DNA of 64,000 bases, taken from the NCBI RefSeq assembly GCF_000004075.3, contig NC_026659.2, positions 1,922,001-1,986,000 on the forward strand, in the 5' to 3' direction. Origin of the DNA: Cucumis sativus (Eukaryota; Streptophyta; Magnoliopsida; Cucurbitales; Cucurbitaceae). Position 1 is the stretch's first letter, and each line of letters opens with the position of its first letter. The translations under genes were made by a program, and so were the position numbers. The notes below the pieces were generated by a model that was not told the DNA's origin, did not search any database, and was given only the letters and a program-made list of their open reading frames with translations. Shown here in pieces: positions 1 through 12,385 of the stretch.

Positions 1-1444
1 GGCTTTTTAGAAAGAGTAAAATCATCAATTCGGTCACTTGTTGGTTCCTTACTGGCCCAATTTTCAATATTCTCAACATTATCAACATACCCATCACCAG
101 AGAGCTTTTCCTCATCAATAACTTCATTTGAAGTCATTGGTTCTGGCTTCCTCAACAATGTCATATCACTATATTTCTCCTTTGTCGATACATTGCTCAT
201 TTTCAACGATAAATTTGGCTTCATCCTTATCCGCGACGGCTTATCTTCAACATCATCCTCATTATAAGTAGTCGGTTTTCTCAAAATAACATTGGGAACC
301 CTACCCTTAGGACTAACTGGTACCTTTCCAACAGCTTGACTTGGTTTCTTTATATCTGGTCCAGGTGGCTTATTGGCAGCCTTTAACTTCATTTCCTTCT
401 TTAGCTGAGGTCTGACCAAATTCAAACCATCAAGAGAAAGTTCCTCTACCTCATTAGACTTACCCTTCTTTTGGTAAAACGATTTTTCAACTTCAAGATA
501 AGAAGCATCCGGATTCATTTTTTTGCTCATTATCTGAATTATCAACACACACCAAAAATTTTAGACAAGAGTAGTAAGAATTCACCATCACAAATTATAC
601 ATACACAAAACCATAATTTCAAGCCATGTGCATAAGTATGTTGTAACAAGCTGCTAAAACATTAAACGGTTCATCTTGCGAGCGAGATCGTAGCCAAATG
701 GGCTTGTTTAATACGGGGGGTTTGAAGCCATGTGTGTGTGAACATTTTTCTTTTCTTCCTGGACATGGACATATAGAAATAAGAATCTCCTTAATCTTTA
801 ATTCATATTTTTAACACTCACCTCGCTTGTCAACTTATAAACTAGTATAAAACCCAACAAACCAGAATAATGCAATCACCGATGGGCCAAAAGGCTTAAT
901 AAACTTGACAAGTGAAAATCAATATTAATTGAGGAGAAAATGGAGTTTGAACACTAGACTTCCTCGATCACAAGCTGTTAAATCACCCATTGATAAAAGC
1001 CACTTAAGATCACGAGTGAGAGTAAATTTAATATTATATAATCTAACAATCAATATTAACAGAACGAAAAATAGCATTACATGAGTTCAAACACAAAACC
1101 TTTTGTGACAGTTAAAATTAAAATTATCGTATAACCGACAAGCTTAAGCAAATGGATTAAGCCCACTACTTATGATTCAATTTAGAATCTAGAAACCACT
1201 CTACAGAAATAAAAGAGACGCAAGAGACCTTAGCCAATGTTAATTTGGGGTCTTCCCCAATCAAGCGGCCAAATTTGAGCTCCATTTGGTCCCAACGGTC
1301 GAGTTCAGCCTCTTCTTTGGAAGAAAGAACCGAAAACTTACTGGGTCTGCCATTAAAACACAAATTTCTAACAGCTCTTCTTCTGGGTCGCAATAAATCA
1401 ATGGGAGTGAAGAAGGAAGAGGCCGTTAAAGCTCGACCGTCCAT
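1..1444 (-). CDS. Plastid S1-domain RNA-binding protein, At1g12800 (SDP) type; N-terminal part, runs off the left edge
   Basis: Two exons are visible on the minus strand: exon 1 at 1444-1229 (72 codons, ends GCTAAG before GT) and exon 2 from 533 (after AG) to the window edge. They join in frame as ...LTLAK / IMSKKMNPDAS.... The N-terminus is rich in Ser, Arg and Ala with few acids, as in a plastid transit peptide. It is followed by EAELDRWDQMELKFGRL, then VEKSFYQKKGK, and two spaced LRKP motifs (VILRKPTTY and MTLLRKPEP). From memory this order matches Arabidopsis At1g12800, a chloroplast nucleic-acid-binding protein with a C-terminal S1/OB-fold domain. That domain would lie left of base 1, so binding activity cannot be checked here. 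The single intron is about 0.7 kb. It shares its promoter with the divergent helicase gene. Confidence 0.78.
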
Positions 1445-2045
1445 TTCTTGGAAAGAAAATTGTAGTGACAGTCAGAGTTGTTTGACAGTGATCGTTGTCA
1501 TAAAACTCAATGTAACTGAAGTGGGGAGAGATTGAATTTCGAAGATTGAGTGTAGGAGATTGAGCTATGGAGCATTTCTGAAACCGTGGGAGTATGAAGA
1601 AGACGATAGAAGGTGCTGAAGTTTGGGACCGTGGCGTTTATCCGCCAGAAATAAAATAAAAATAAAAGTTGAATTAGAAATGCAAAAATAAATTGGTAAT
1701 GAAAGCCTCCGTGATTTTAAATTATTATTATTTGTTACTAATACAACATCATATATTCTTATGATTATTTGTTATAGTTAGCTATGGACATTGCATAATT
1801 ATCGAGAGAATTTAAATACAACTTCTTAATTGATTTCTTGTCCAAGGATGGGCTAGGCTTGGTCTTGGGCTTGGGCCTGGACTTGTATTGATTTGGCCCA
1901 AAGTACATTAAGACGCAAAATTACAATTCTTCTGAGCTAAAACTTCTGCGATCGTCTTCTTTCTTCAGCCTTCTCTCGTTAAACCCTAAACCCCACACTC
2001 CCTCACCTCCTTCCGCTTAAATATTATTTATTTATCGCCGGAATA
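1445..2045. promoter_or_regulatory. Shared divergent promoter with four site II elements and a telo-box
   Basis: About 600 bp separate two divergent ATGs. Four TGGGCC/T (site II) cores lie within 52 bp: 1849-1854, 1866-1871, 1872-1877 and, inverted, 1895-1900. A telo-box AAACCCTAA follows at 1981-1989, about 57 bp before the helicase ATG. Site II plus telo-box is a known arrangement in plant promoters of organelle and translation genes, where TCP factors bind site II. That fits the predicted organelle targeting of both flanking products. No strong TATA box is seen on either side. The elements lie nearer the helicase, so control of the S1 gene is inferred. Confidence 0.65.
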
Positions 2046-5000
2046 ATGACCTCGTCGGTTCTTCTAGACCGGCATCGGACCTTTTCCAGTCTTTTATGTA
2101 AGCTCATCTTCTCGCGGTCTATGGGTGGTGGTCCTCGGACCTTCCCCGGTGGTCTTAACAAGTGGCAATGGAAGCGAATGCACGAGAAAAGAGCTAAAGA
2201 GAAGGAGAAGAGGCTTCTTGAACAGGAGAAGCAGCTCTACCAGGCTCGAATTCGTTCCGATATACGCTCCAAGCTTGTTGGTGCTCATGAAACTTCGAAG
2301 AATAATTCGGACCCTTCTACCAGTTACTCCCCAAAGAGCCCCAGCGAGCATATTAATGACTTAGCTAACAGGTTCATGAAACAGGGAGCGATTGATTTGT
2401 GGAATGAAGATGACGGTCCATTGAAGACACCGCTACCAAGGCCGGCGGCATTGAACGAAGGATCGAGACGGATTGCATCAAATGTTCGGAGTGGTTCGAT
2501 TAGATCGCCCATTGATGTCAAGCGATTGTTAGCGGAGAACCATGATGGGTTCGTAGGGTCTCATTACATGGGATTGAATGGCGATAATGTGAAGGGTAGG
2601 AGCTATTCTGTGCAAAGTCGAAGGAGCTTCCGAAGGAATGAGAGTTCATCGAGTGACGATGACATGGATTATAACTCAGGTGTCGATTCAATAAAACCTT
2701 TTGCGAATAAATTAGCACGTAGCCCTGATAGAAATGCGAAATCAAGAAATCTTAACGGTATTAGCAATGACAGGAAGGCTGTACCACAGAGGAAGATGAA
2801 ATTTTGGAGAAATGGGAGTTTGAGCAGCGACGATGATTCTGAAGAGGAGTTTGGTAATGTGGATAAGGATTTGAGAAGTTGGAAAGGTTTGAAAACTGGG
2901 AGTAGTGCTTCCTTGGGGAAGTGTGATGTAAGAATGAAGAAGAGGGTACCTCTAAAACCGTTTGATGAAGAAAGTGATTTTGCTGAGCAAGTTGAGTTGC
3001 TTAGATATGAACTCAGCAAGAAGTCTGCAGCTGAGGAAGAAGGTGAGAAGAGAGAGGAGATAATTTTCACTGAGAAAAGGTATTCGTGTCGGTTTCCCGC
3101 ATTATTGGGAATCAATTTTTTGTGAATAAATGCACTCAGGTGATTTTGTATTTTGTTTTGACCAGATTTGACGAGTGTGGCATATCGCCGCTGACAGTCA
3201 AAGCACTTTCTTTTTCTGGATATGTTCGAATGACTCGAGTACAGGAGGCTACTCTATCTCTTTGCCTTGAAGGTATGAGATCCATCTACGTTTTATCTTT
3301 TCATCACTAATTCTTTTGGAACTGGAAATTTAGAAATTGATATACAAATCGAAGTTTGGGTAAAGCTTCTGGCGTTTTTTTTTCAACCACCCAACCCTGT
3401 TTCATTCGCATTCTTTTTCATTGTGGAAGTACCACGGTCGTGTTTCTGCTTACTTGTTTTGTTGGATATGGATATCGATGCGTGTTATAATTTGATATCC
3501 CAAGCAAAATATAATTCTATCCTTGGGTATTTTCGAAAGCCCATTGCTTTCTCATTTCTCCATATCTTTTTGGGAGAAAAAATAATAAAGAAAAATTTCG
3601 TTCCCCTCCACATTATTGTTGCCTTTTCAATTTAAAACGAAAACCGTAGACCCAGTAGATCTGACCTAAAGTATGGTAAAAATTGAACACCTCTCAAAGC
3701 TAAATCTTTTAGATGCCATGGTACGTGTATATTGGTAAGTGTGTGGCTAGTTAATATGCACATCGACTAACTCGAAAGACACACTTTAACGTTGATTGTC
3801 AAGTAAACTTTTAGAATTTTGCATCTTGTATGGGCGGTCATTGTGATTTGAAGTCTTCCTTCCAATTCCCATTAATTTTTGCTTCCAATGGCCATGAGGC
3901 TAACCCATGTTGGATCTAAAGCTTCCTGGTCGTCATTTAAAATAAAAGAAAAATCATGGTTTTGATAATTGCAGGGAAGGACACCTTGGTCAAGTCAAAA
4001 ACTGGTAGTGGAAAGAGCGTTGCTTTTCTGGTACATTCCTAATTCTTCTTAAAACTCAATGTTTAGTGTAGTAGGTATTTTGTTTCAATTTTTCTATTAA
4101 ACATAAACAGCTTCCTGCCATTGAAGCAGTTCTGAAGGCTGCATGTAGCAGCAGTAATCAAAGGGTGCCTCCAATTTTTGTTCTGATTCTCTGCCCCACC
4201 AGGGAACTTGCTTGTCAAATTGCTGCAGAAGCAAATGTTCTGCTGAAGTACCATGATGGTATAGGAGTGCAAACGCTAGTCGGAGGCACTCGATTTAAAG
4301 ATGATCAAAAACGACTAGAATCATTTCCCAGCCAGGTTTTACTCCCATGCCATGCAGTTAAAGATGTTGATTTTTGTAGTTCTTTTTCTTGGCTAATGGC
4401 TATTAGAAAAAGGAGATAGAGAGGAAAAGGGTCTTTTCTCTTTCCGGTCTTTGATAAACACTTTTGTGACTGTAATATACGTTTATTCTTCTCATTTCCC
4501 TTCCCTTTACAGATTATAGTTGCTACTCCTGGTAGATTGCTGGACCATGTTGAGAATAGGTCTGGCCTATCTCTGCGACTGATGGGGCTAAAAATGCTTA
4601 TACTTGATGAAGCTGATCACTTATTGGACTTGGGATTTCGGAAGGACATTGAGAAAATTGTTGACTGTTTGCCCCGCCAAAGGCAGTCCCTATTGTTCTC
4701 TGCAACCATTCCAAGGGAGGTAAGTCCATTTTCTCTTCTTTACAAGTTTGGGAAGAAGTCATCTTTATTTTAAAACTCTCCATAAAGCTTGGTTGTGATT
4801 ATGGAATTGCAGGTTCGTCGAATATCTCAGCTAGTTTTGAAAAGGGAACATGTTTTTGTTAATAATGTGGGAATTGGTTGTGTAGAAACGCCTGTTCAGG
4901 TAAACAAGATAATGTCAGTTGAAACTTCCTTTCTTTAAGCTTTTCTTTCCTTTCCTTTTTTGGAAAGTAAGAAAAATCAAGGGTTTCTTTCTACATTAAG

Positions 5001-6417
5001 AATGGTGAAGGACTAAAAAGTTTCATTTTTCCCATATGCAGGTCAAGCAGTCGTGTCTAATAGCACCACATGGATCTCATTTTCAAATTGTATGCCATCT
5101 CTTGAAGGAACATATCTCGTGCACTCCTGATTACAAGGTTGATTGAATAGTTCTTGCCTTCGCTCTTCTCCATCTTATTTTGTGACATGTTTGTATTGAA
5201 CTACTTGTAGAGGGTAGACTGACCTCTTACTTTCACTCAGGTTATAGTTTTCTGTACAACAGGGATGGTAACATCACTTCTCCATGTGCTTTTCCGAGAA
5301 ATGAAAATGAACGTCAGAGAGATGCACTCCAGGAAGCCTCAACTTTATCGAACCCGTATCTCTGATGAATTCAAACAGTCAAGACAACTCATTCTTGTTA
5401 CATCAGATGTTTCAGCTCGTGGTATGAATTACCCCGATGTTACCTTGGTCTTACAGGTACAAATGCAAATGAAGTAATGTTGATAAATTATTTTGGTTTT
5501 CTTACTTGAATGGATTAGTTTTGCTTGCTTCTGGCATTAATCAAGTGCCACTTCGAAAGTTCCTAACAACCATATGCCATATGATATGATGGCTTGTGAC
5601 AAATTTTGAACTAAATTGTTTTCTATTAGGGTTTATTCCATCATTCCTACAAAAGGAGTATTAATTGCCTTAATGAAGCTTTTTTTCGTAGTTATTTCCA
5701 CCAAATGCTCATTATTTTGCAATTATTATGGAAATATACAGTTGGGCATACCATCTGACAGGGAGCAATATATACATCGTCTTGGAAGAACAGGACGTGA
5801 AGGCAAAGAAGGTCAAGGCATCTTGTTGATTGCACCATGGGAGGAATATTTCCTTGAGGAATTAAAAGATCTGCCTCTTGAAAGACGCCGTCTGCCCCAG
5901 TTGGACTCAGGATTAAAGCTAAAGGTTGCAATGAATTTCTATTGTTGTCTTAGCTTTGGTAGATATTAAAAAGTTTAAACAGTAGGTGAAATGAAAATTC
6001 ATTGTCTTTGGAAGAGAAGAAGAGGACATTCAAGTTTTAGAAACCAATATTGAAATGTAAAATGAAGCCTTATATGCACAGTGTTGGAACTATAGAAGAC
6101 TAAAAGCTTAACTAATTGAGTTTGCCATGAACGCAAACTCGTTCACGTTTGTGTGCGATATGTGATGTGAATGTTTGTTCTTGCAGGTAGAGGAATCGAT
6201 GGCAAAGATCGATACCTCCATCAAAGAAGGTGCATATCATGCATGGCTAGGTTATTACAACTCAATCAGGGGAATTGGAAGGGATAAAACCACTCTGGTT
6301 GAGCTTGGAAAACAATTTTCGGAGTCAATTGGCCTGCAAAATCCACCCGCTCTTTTCCGAAAGACAGCTCTAAAGATGGGCCTGAAAGATATACCCGGCA
6401 TAAGAGTTCGGAAGTAG
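2046..6417 (+). CDS. RH48: DEAD-box ATP-dependent RNA helicase, RH33/RH48 type
   Basis: Ten exons: 2046-3079, 3166-3272, 3975-4030, 4111-4335, 4513-4719, 4813-4899, 5042-5137, 5241-5456, 5742-5924 and 6187-6417. They join in frame to about 813 aa, the usual size for this subfamily. The N-terminus is basic and hydroxylated and could target an organelle. Next comes MGGGPRTFPGG and a charged, coiled-coil-like region. Motifs in order: P-loop KTGSGKS (about 387-393, ending in Ser rather than the usual Thr), PTRELA, TPGR, DEAD (506-509), SAT (537-539), TSDVSARGMNYPD, and HRLGRTGR (about 688-694). The C-terminal AYHAWLGYYNS block is typical of the plant RH25/26/31/33/48 clade. The family unwinds RNA using ATP; the target RNAs are unknown. 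I cannot separate RH33 from RH48 orthology by eye. Confidence 0.9.
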
Positions 6418-9401
6418 TTTTCACCTGGTACGAACATCGATATCTTTTCTGTATACTACAGATAATTAGGAGAGGAATGAGAACTTGTGTTGGACACCCA
6501 AGGTACACATCTTCCACACGTGACTGCAAGATCAAAATCATCATGAATATAGAAGGCTTGCCCGAAGATGTGCAGGTTCGTTTTCTTAATTATCGACATG
6601 GTTCAAGTATTTTTTTTCCGCTTAATTATTATTTTAAACAAATGCTGCTGAGAAGTTAGAACTGATGATTAGTTTGTCATTGTGTTCCTTTCTAAAGTTT
6701 AAGTGGAAGCTCTAATGTAAATCACTACAATTTAATCCAATTGCTGCTTTCTGTATATTACACATACTGTGTACTTCAAACCTTTTGGTATTACTTGCTG
6801 ATAAGTGATAGAGAAGAAAAATAATTCTTTATGGTCTTAATTTATTTCGAAATGGAACTTAAAAATTCATTTTATAGATAGAGAAGAAAAACAATTCTTT
6901 TTCACTCTTGTTAGATCAATTATTGGTTAAGATAGACTAATTAATAAATCATTTAAGATTAACAACTCTTGAATGCATAATCTCTAGTCAAAATAGGTCA
7001 CTTGTTTGTTATTTTAGTTGGTAAAGAGATCAATCTCTACAATTCTACAACTTTGATGATAATTCTATTCCATGGAATCAACTAGAAAACGAATGAATAT
7101 ACTTAACTAGAAAATGAATGTATATACTCATGTATGTTATTAGTAGTGTAAGGCTCCACTAATAATTTATCACCATTACTCGATTTTGAGCCTTAACTAT
7201 CCCAAAAAATGATTGACATGCCAAGTGTGATTATGGCAAAAGAAAATTTAATATGGGGTATGTATTTACTCTCTAAATTTCTCATTCAAATCACTCATTT
7301 TGCTTTCATATTCAATTCAAATATCAATGTGTTTAGTTGTAATTAAGATGCTCAAGACCACCTCTTTTTGGATTGTTGTGGCCCTCAATTATTGGAACAA
7401 ATAAACACAACTTATTCTATATATATATATATCTATATAATTCCTATCCTATACTATCAAATATGACAAAAGGGTATATTTGACATTTTCAACTTCTTAC
7501 TTTCATTATATTTTAACTTATCCAATATTTGATTGGAAAAATAAACAAGAATTATCCACTATGCTTATGTAATCCTATATCATTTTGTTAATACATTCTA
7601 ATAGGGTTTATATATAAATTTTGGTTCATATTTTTTATTAAAGTTTGGTGTAATACATTATTGAGATCGATTTGAATTTGAAATGAAGAAGTGATTTTAG
7701 GTTATTTTAATTTTTCTATCGAATCAGAGACTTGAACTTCTTAAATCTTCTTGATGCTACAATTTTTATGTATTTGACTTATCTTGACCTAATTTTAAAA
7801 ATCCTCACCCTCACTCTTGATTTGGGAGAGAGTTTTTCTAAAAATATCTTTAAAATATTTTTACAAAAAAAATCATCAATTATATTTTTTTCTAAAATAG
7901 AATGTTTTCATATAATATATCCATTTTCAAGTCAATTTGATTTCCACACTCACTCGAGTAATTAAATACAATTGAAATACATTGATCATTATACCTTATT
8001 AATATTATGTTAAATTTACCTAGTGATCAGTGATTTAAGATTATTTCAGAGAACAAGTTGGTGTAGAATATCATGAGTTCAAATCTGTATACATTATTGT
8101 CTCTTCATTCAAAATGGTATTTCGATATATTTTCACATATAATAAAATAAATTAAAATATTTATAAATATTGTGATAGGCTAAAAATATAATAAGTAAAT
8201 GATAAATTTTTATCCTAAGAGTTTTCTCATCTTGATTTAAGTGAAAGAAAAAAGGTAAAAGTAACATATGGACCGATGTTTTGAGCTTAGATATGAAAAG
8301 ATGTTGCGTGTGGTGTTTGCTACCAAGGGTTTTTGTTGTAATTTGATATTATATTATTGTAATTTGATATTAGATAATAATTTAGTAAATGTTTGAATAA
8401 AATAAAATTGTGTAGATGATTTGATTTAAATGCATAAGAAAGGTATCATAATGAAATCCCAAAAAAGGGGTCCCATTAATTTAATACAATAACAAATAAC
8501 AATAATAAAAAAGACAAACACACCATTTCAATACCCAACAAACAGACTCTTCAAACCCCTTTGTTTCCTACTCCCTTCATTTTTTTCTCTCTTTTTTCTT
8601 TTCCTAATTTTCAAACAAAACTGCCTTATATAATATATATATATATATATGCATAATATTTAATTTAATCTAATACTAATAATAATTATATTCAACAACT
8701 TAATTATTCCATTGTTGGAAAGAGAAATAAAGTAATATTAGAAAGATGGTGAAAAGGAAGAAATTTAAAGTTTTCTCAAGTGATCTATATTAACTTTTAA
8801 GTTAAACTTTATCCATGATTCATTGGAGTGTTGTGTAAATCAATTCTTTTTTTGTCTAAAAAAATCAATTTTTGTTTGAAAATTATATGATGGGTAAATC
8901 TTCAAATAATAAAAGGAAAATCTTTTATCTTCAAATAGTCTTTTCATTTTGACTCTTCTCACCTGATAGGAATAATGAAGGTTTACTAATTAATTTTGTT
9001 TTAATGTGTGAGATTATCTTTTGATGTAATTAGTGAATAGGATTAAAGGAAGAAGAAAAGAGAATAGAGAATAGAGAATAAAATGGTTACAATAATTTAA
9101 TGAAGTAAATCACAATACTTTTAAAGTAAGATCAATTAGAATTGATATCAAATAAATTTGTACAACTCTATGCTACAAAAGTCCATTTTGGAGCATAATT
9201 GAGATCAATGAAAAAACAAAAGGATTTTTAGTCAAATGTTGGAAAACGACGCAGTTTCAAATGAAACCTTGAAAATTTAAAAGGTTTGACATTGAAAGTA
9301 TGCCTAAAAATTACTAAATTATTTCTACTTCACAAAAAGGAAGATTACCGAAATATTTCTTAAATATTTTTATCTTCGCATTTCAAAGCTATTTACTAAA
9401 A

Positions 9402-9443
<42 letters not shown>

Positions 9444-9930
9444 AATTTTTATAATTTTTTTGAATTATCATTAAGCTAATAAGATAGAGTTAGTTGAATG
9501 GTTAAAAATATCAAACTAAATATTAAGAAGAAAATTCCCAAAGTAAAATAAAAAATGCATATAATTTTATAATAAAAAAAGATTAAATTTAATTAAAAAC
9601 TTATCGAGTTTACTACAAGCATTTCAATTTCGTATAATTGGATTTCAAACTAACAATTACAAGTACTTTAAAAATTGTTTTTAGAAAATAGTCTACAAAT
9701 TCAATGAGACTATTTTTGTTTCATTCAGATTTGACAAGCTTTAGAAAATTGTTTTCTTATTTTATTTTATTAATTTAATTAGTTATAAAATCTTATTTAT
9801 GTTAAAGTTTGGCATTTTTTTTTCCTTCATTTTTCTAAATCAAAACTAAGATTTTTATCAAATAACAAAAATATTAAATATTAAACTTACATTTTAATTT
9901 TCTAAAGAAAAAAAAAGTTTTGTTTTAGTT
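6418..9930. other. AT-rich intergenic DNA, no gene seen
   Basis: The first few hundred bases are the helicase 3' UTR. The rest has no ORF with recognisable content; the longest open frames are low-complexity Leu/Ile/Phe/Lys translations of AT-rich DNA. Contents worth noting are (TA)n tracts at about 7418-7432, 8633-8650 and 9405-9438, and a poly-T/pyrimidine patch at about 8578-8610. Confidence 0.7.
9405..9438. repeat. (TA)n microsatellite
   Basis: A perfect TA dinucleotide run of roughly 17 units within AT-rich intergenic DNA. Confidence 0.95.
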
Positions 9931-10213
9931 TGAGGAGCCACGTGGGACATTGGTGACACATTGGAAAGTGTCCATATATGATGACACGTGTCCACACTTT
10001 TACCAACCAAAAAATTCAATGAAATTTGTCAACGCCCACCATATTTTCAGTAAAAAGAAAAAGAAACATATCGAAAAAGACCAGATTACCCTTCCACCTT
10101 TTCCGTTATATCACGTTTGGGGTCAATGGGGAATACTTCTTCTCTACAGAACGTTCCTAACGTGGTTTCTGACTTCAATTATTACTTACTTCTTTTTATT
10201 TTCCCTTTCATAA
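9931..10213. promoter_or_regulatory. Island with two G-box/ABRE elements, no associated gene recognised
   Basis: Two CACGTG cores lie 46 bp apart: 9939-9944 (context GCCACGTGGG, ABRE-like) and 9985-9990 inside the 10-bp palindrome GACACGTGTC (9983-9992). The region to about 10150 is richer in GC than its surroundings. An 87-codon open frame at 9950-10213 has no recognisable content. G-boxes bind bZIP and bHLH factors. The nearest gene downstream, a CLE peptide gene, starts 2.1 kb away, so a target cannot be assigned. Confidence 0.4.
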
Positions 10214-12115
10214 TATATATTCTCATTCTAATTTCTACCCTATAGCAAATAAATAAATGAAACGAGCAATAAAAAATTTGATGAATCGTATTTTCGTAAA
10301 TAGCTTTAATTTTTTTTGTTATATTTAAAAATGTTTATTTTGTTGATATTAAACTAATCAACAAAAGTAAATTTTTTATGATCATTTTGGTTGATTTCTG
10401 GTATCACTCCCACTATTTTAACCTAATTTAAAAATTGAATTTCTGTTTTCACATTAGAATAGACTAATATATATTTTTAGAAAATAATGAATTACAACTC
10501 TTAACATTTATAAGATAGTAGAGGCGTTCAATAGATTATGACCATTGAGTTGAATCAAGTTGATCACTCACTTGAGTTATATACTTCCACTACATTTCAA
10601 CCACGACGTGAACTAATTAGAATGACCTATATTATATTTATGGAGTAGTTTAATTTGATAATCAATCGTACTCTCTAAAACAGGGTTAAAAGACTGTTTT
10701 GAAAGTATAAATGATTCGTGTAAAGAAAAAAAAATGTATATCGTCTTTGGAAGGTGGGGTATTTTGGACTTTTTTATTAATTCACTGTTTGTACAAATAT
10801 TATTTTTATAATTTAACTTGTTCAACACGTCATTGAAAATATGTGTATCTATTTTTGTTTTAAAATGTAAATAAATTAAAAGAGTACATATATCATTTTT
10901 CAAAAGCTTGTAATATTTTAATAAGTGGATTATTTTCTATGGTCCGACCTCTTCTATTCTATTTCCTCAAAATAAATTATAATCGTTTGTGGTCAAACAA
11001 ATTACAACTATTTTTGGAGTGGATCATGTGATTCTCACATGCTATTGATAGGTTAATGCACACTATTTTGATTAACAATTTTAATTACAATAAAGTCTTA
11101 ATTATATTAAATTATAGCTGTGGTTTCAATTTTGAATATACTAATTATAATGTTCTAAAGTTTCCATTTATAAACATTTTTGTTTGTTATAATAAAAACA
11201 AAGAGAAATATAATTATAGTTGTTTTTTTTACATATAAAATGACTCATATATCTCTAGCTAAAAGCTTTGGAAAAAATACAAATATTGCAAACAATTATT
11301 TTGTACTTGATTCGCATCAGTTAAAATTACAACAAGTATAAACGAGATGGTATAGTTATTAAAAGTAATAGATAATGGAAAGGATAAATAACAAAGAATA
11401 ATATTAAATGTTACTTGCTCTTATGGTAATTTAGTGGAACAAGAATATGTTAGTTTAATTCAAAGTGTTGAGTTATGTATCCTGCAAGATAAAATCTGAC
11501 ATTGTTGTGGTTGTAGTGCAACTACAAATTTTAATATATGCTCAAGTGTGTACTTGGTTTATGATAATAGTCAAACAAAATTTGGAAGAAGACGATGGAT
11601 TGACACTCTGTTTCTTTTTTCAACAGTTGTGTTAGGGTTGTCGTTTTTATTGAAAGAGAGATTTGTTTCTATAGACTGGCCACAACATATAGTAAACTAT
11701 ATTTTCCTTTGAATAGCTGATGTTCTACCATATCGATGCAACGTGACACAAGAAATTCTAACGTCAATACAAGCATAAGTTAGAGTTATGACATATTTTC
11801 TACCAAAACATTTATTATACTAATTAATCACACAACAACCAATAAACAATGATTGTGCTAAGTAAATTAAATAAAACCAAAAGGGCAATTGAGTAAAAAC
11901 ACCTAAAAACATATGAAATTGATATTTGATTGGATCCACAATCAGCCCCCACAACTTGGCTGGCTCTTCCTTAATAAAATGACACTTCCCACAATTCTCC
12001 ATTTTCCCATTTTCCCATTTTCAATTCCTTCACTTCTTCTTCTAATTCACTCTCAAAAACCTCTCTCTCTCCTCCATTGAAAAACCTTAATTAGAAACAC
12101 CTCTCTCAAATAAAA
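10214..12115. other. AT-rich intergenic DNA leading to the CLE gene
   Basis: No coding content was recognised. The last 100 bp or so (about 12000-12115) are CT-rich (TTCTTCTTCTAATTCACTC, CTCTCTCTC) and look like the 5' UTR of the CLE gene at 12116. Confidence 0.6.
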
Positions 12116-12385
12116 ATGGCTTCTCAAAACTCCATTCCTCCTAATTCTCTCTTCCTCTTCCTCTTCATGATTCTCCTCACCACCACCACCCCTCTCCACG
12201 CCGCCCGCCGTCCACCCACCTCCGCCCCACAACCGGAAAACGATTCTCTCAGTCTCCACCCACCCACCACCTCAACATTTTCATTCACGCAGCCGCCGGC
12301 CGCCGTGGAAGACCAAATCACTTCCCGAAACTACGGCGTTTCACTCCGCAAAGTCCCCGCCGGTCCCAACCCACTTCATAACTAA
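12116..12385 (+). CDS. CLE family signalling peptide precursor
   Basis: An intronless 89-aa precursor. Residues 1-29 form a signal peptide with a Leu/Phe-rich core and a likely cleavage at LHA/A. A Pro/Ser/Thr-rich variable region follows, and the protein ends exactly at a CLE box, RKVPAGPNPLHN (residues 78-89). It keeps the positions the family needs: Arg1, Val3, Pro4, Gly6, Pro7, Asn8, Pro9, Leu10, His11 and Asn12. CLE peptides of 12-13 residues are cut out, secreted and read by CLV1/BAM-type leucine-rich receptor kinases to set stem-cell and vascular cell fate. The box is closest in my memory to CLE25/CLE26 (RKVPxGPDPIHN). No residue follows the box, so only N-terminal processing is needed. 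The ATG follows a CT-rich leader. Confidence 0.9.
   Translation: MASQNSIPPNSLFLFLFMILLTTTTPLHAARRPPTSAPQPENDSLSLHPPTTSTFSFTQPPAAVEDQITSRNYGVSLRKVPAGPNPLHN

Noticed and set aside
10613-10903. 96-codon minus frame in AT-rich DNA
   Set aside because: Low-complexity Lys/Ile/Asn/Leu translation without signal peptide, domain or conserved motif; frames of this length are expected by chance in this composition.
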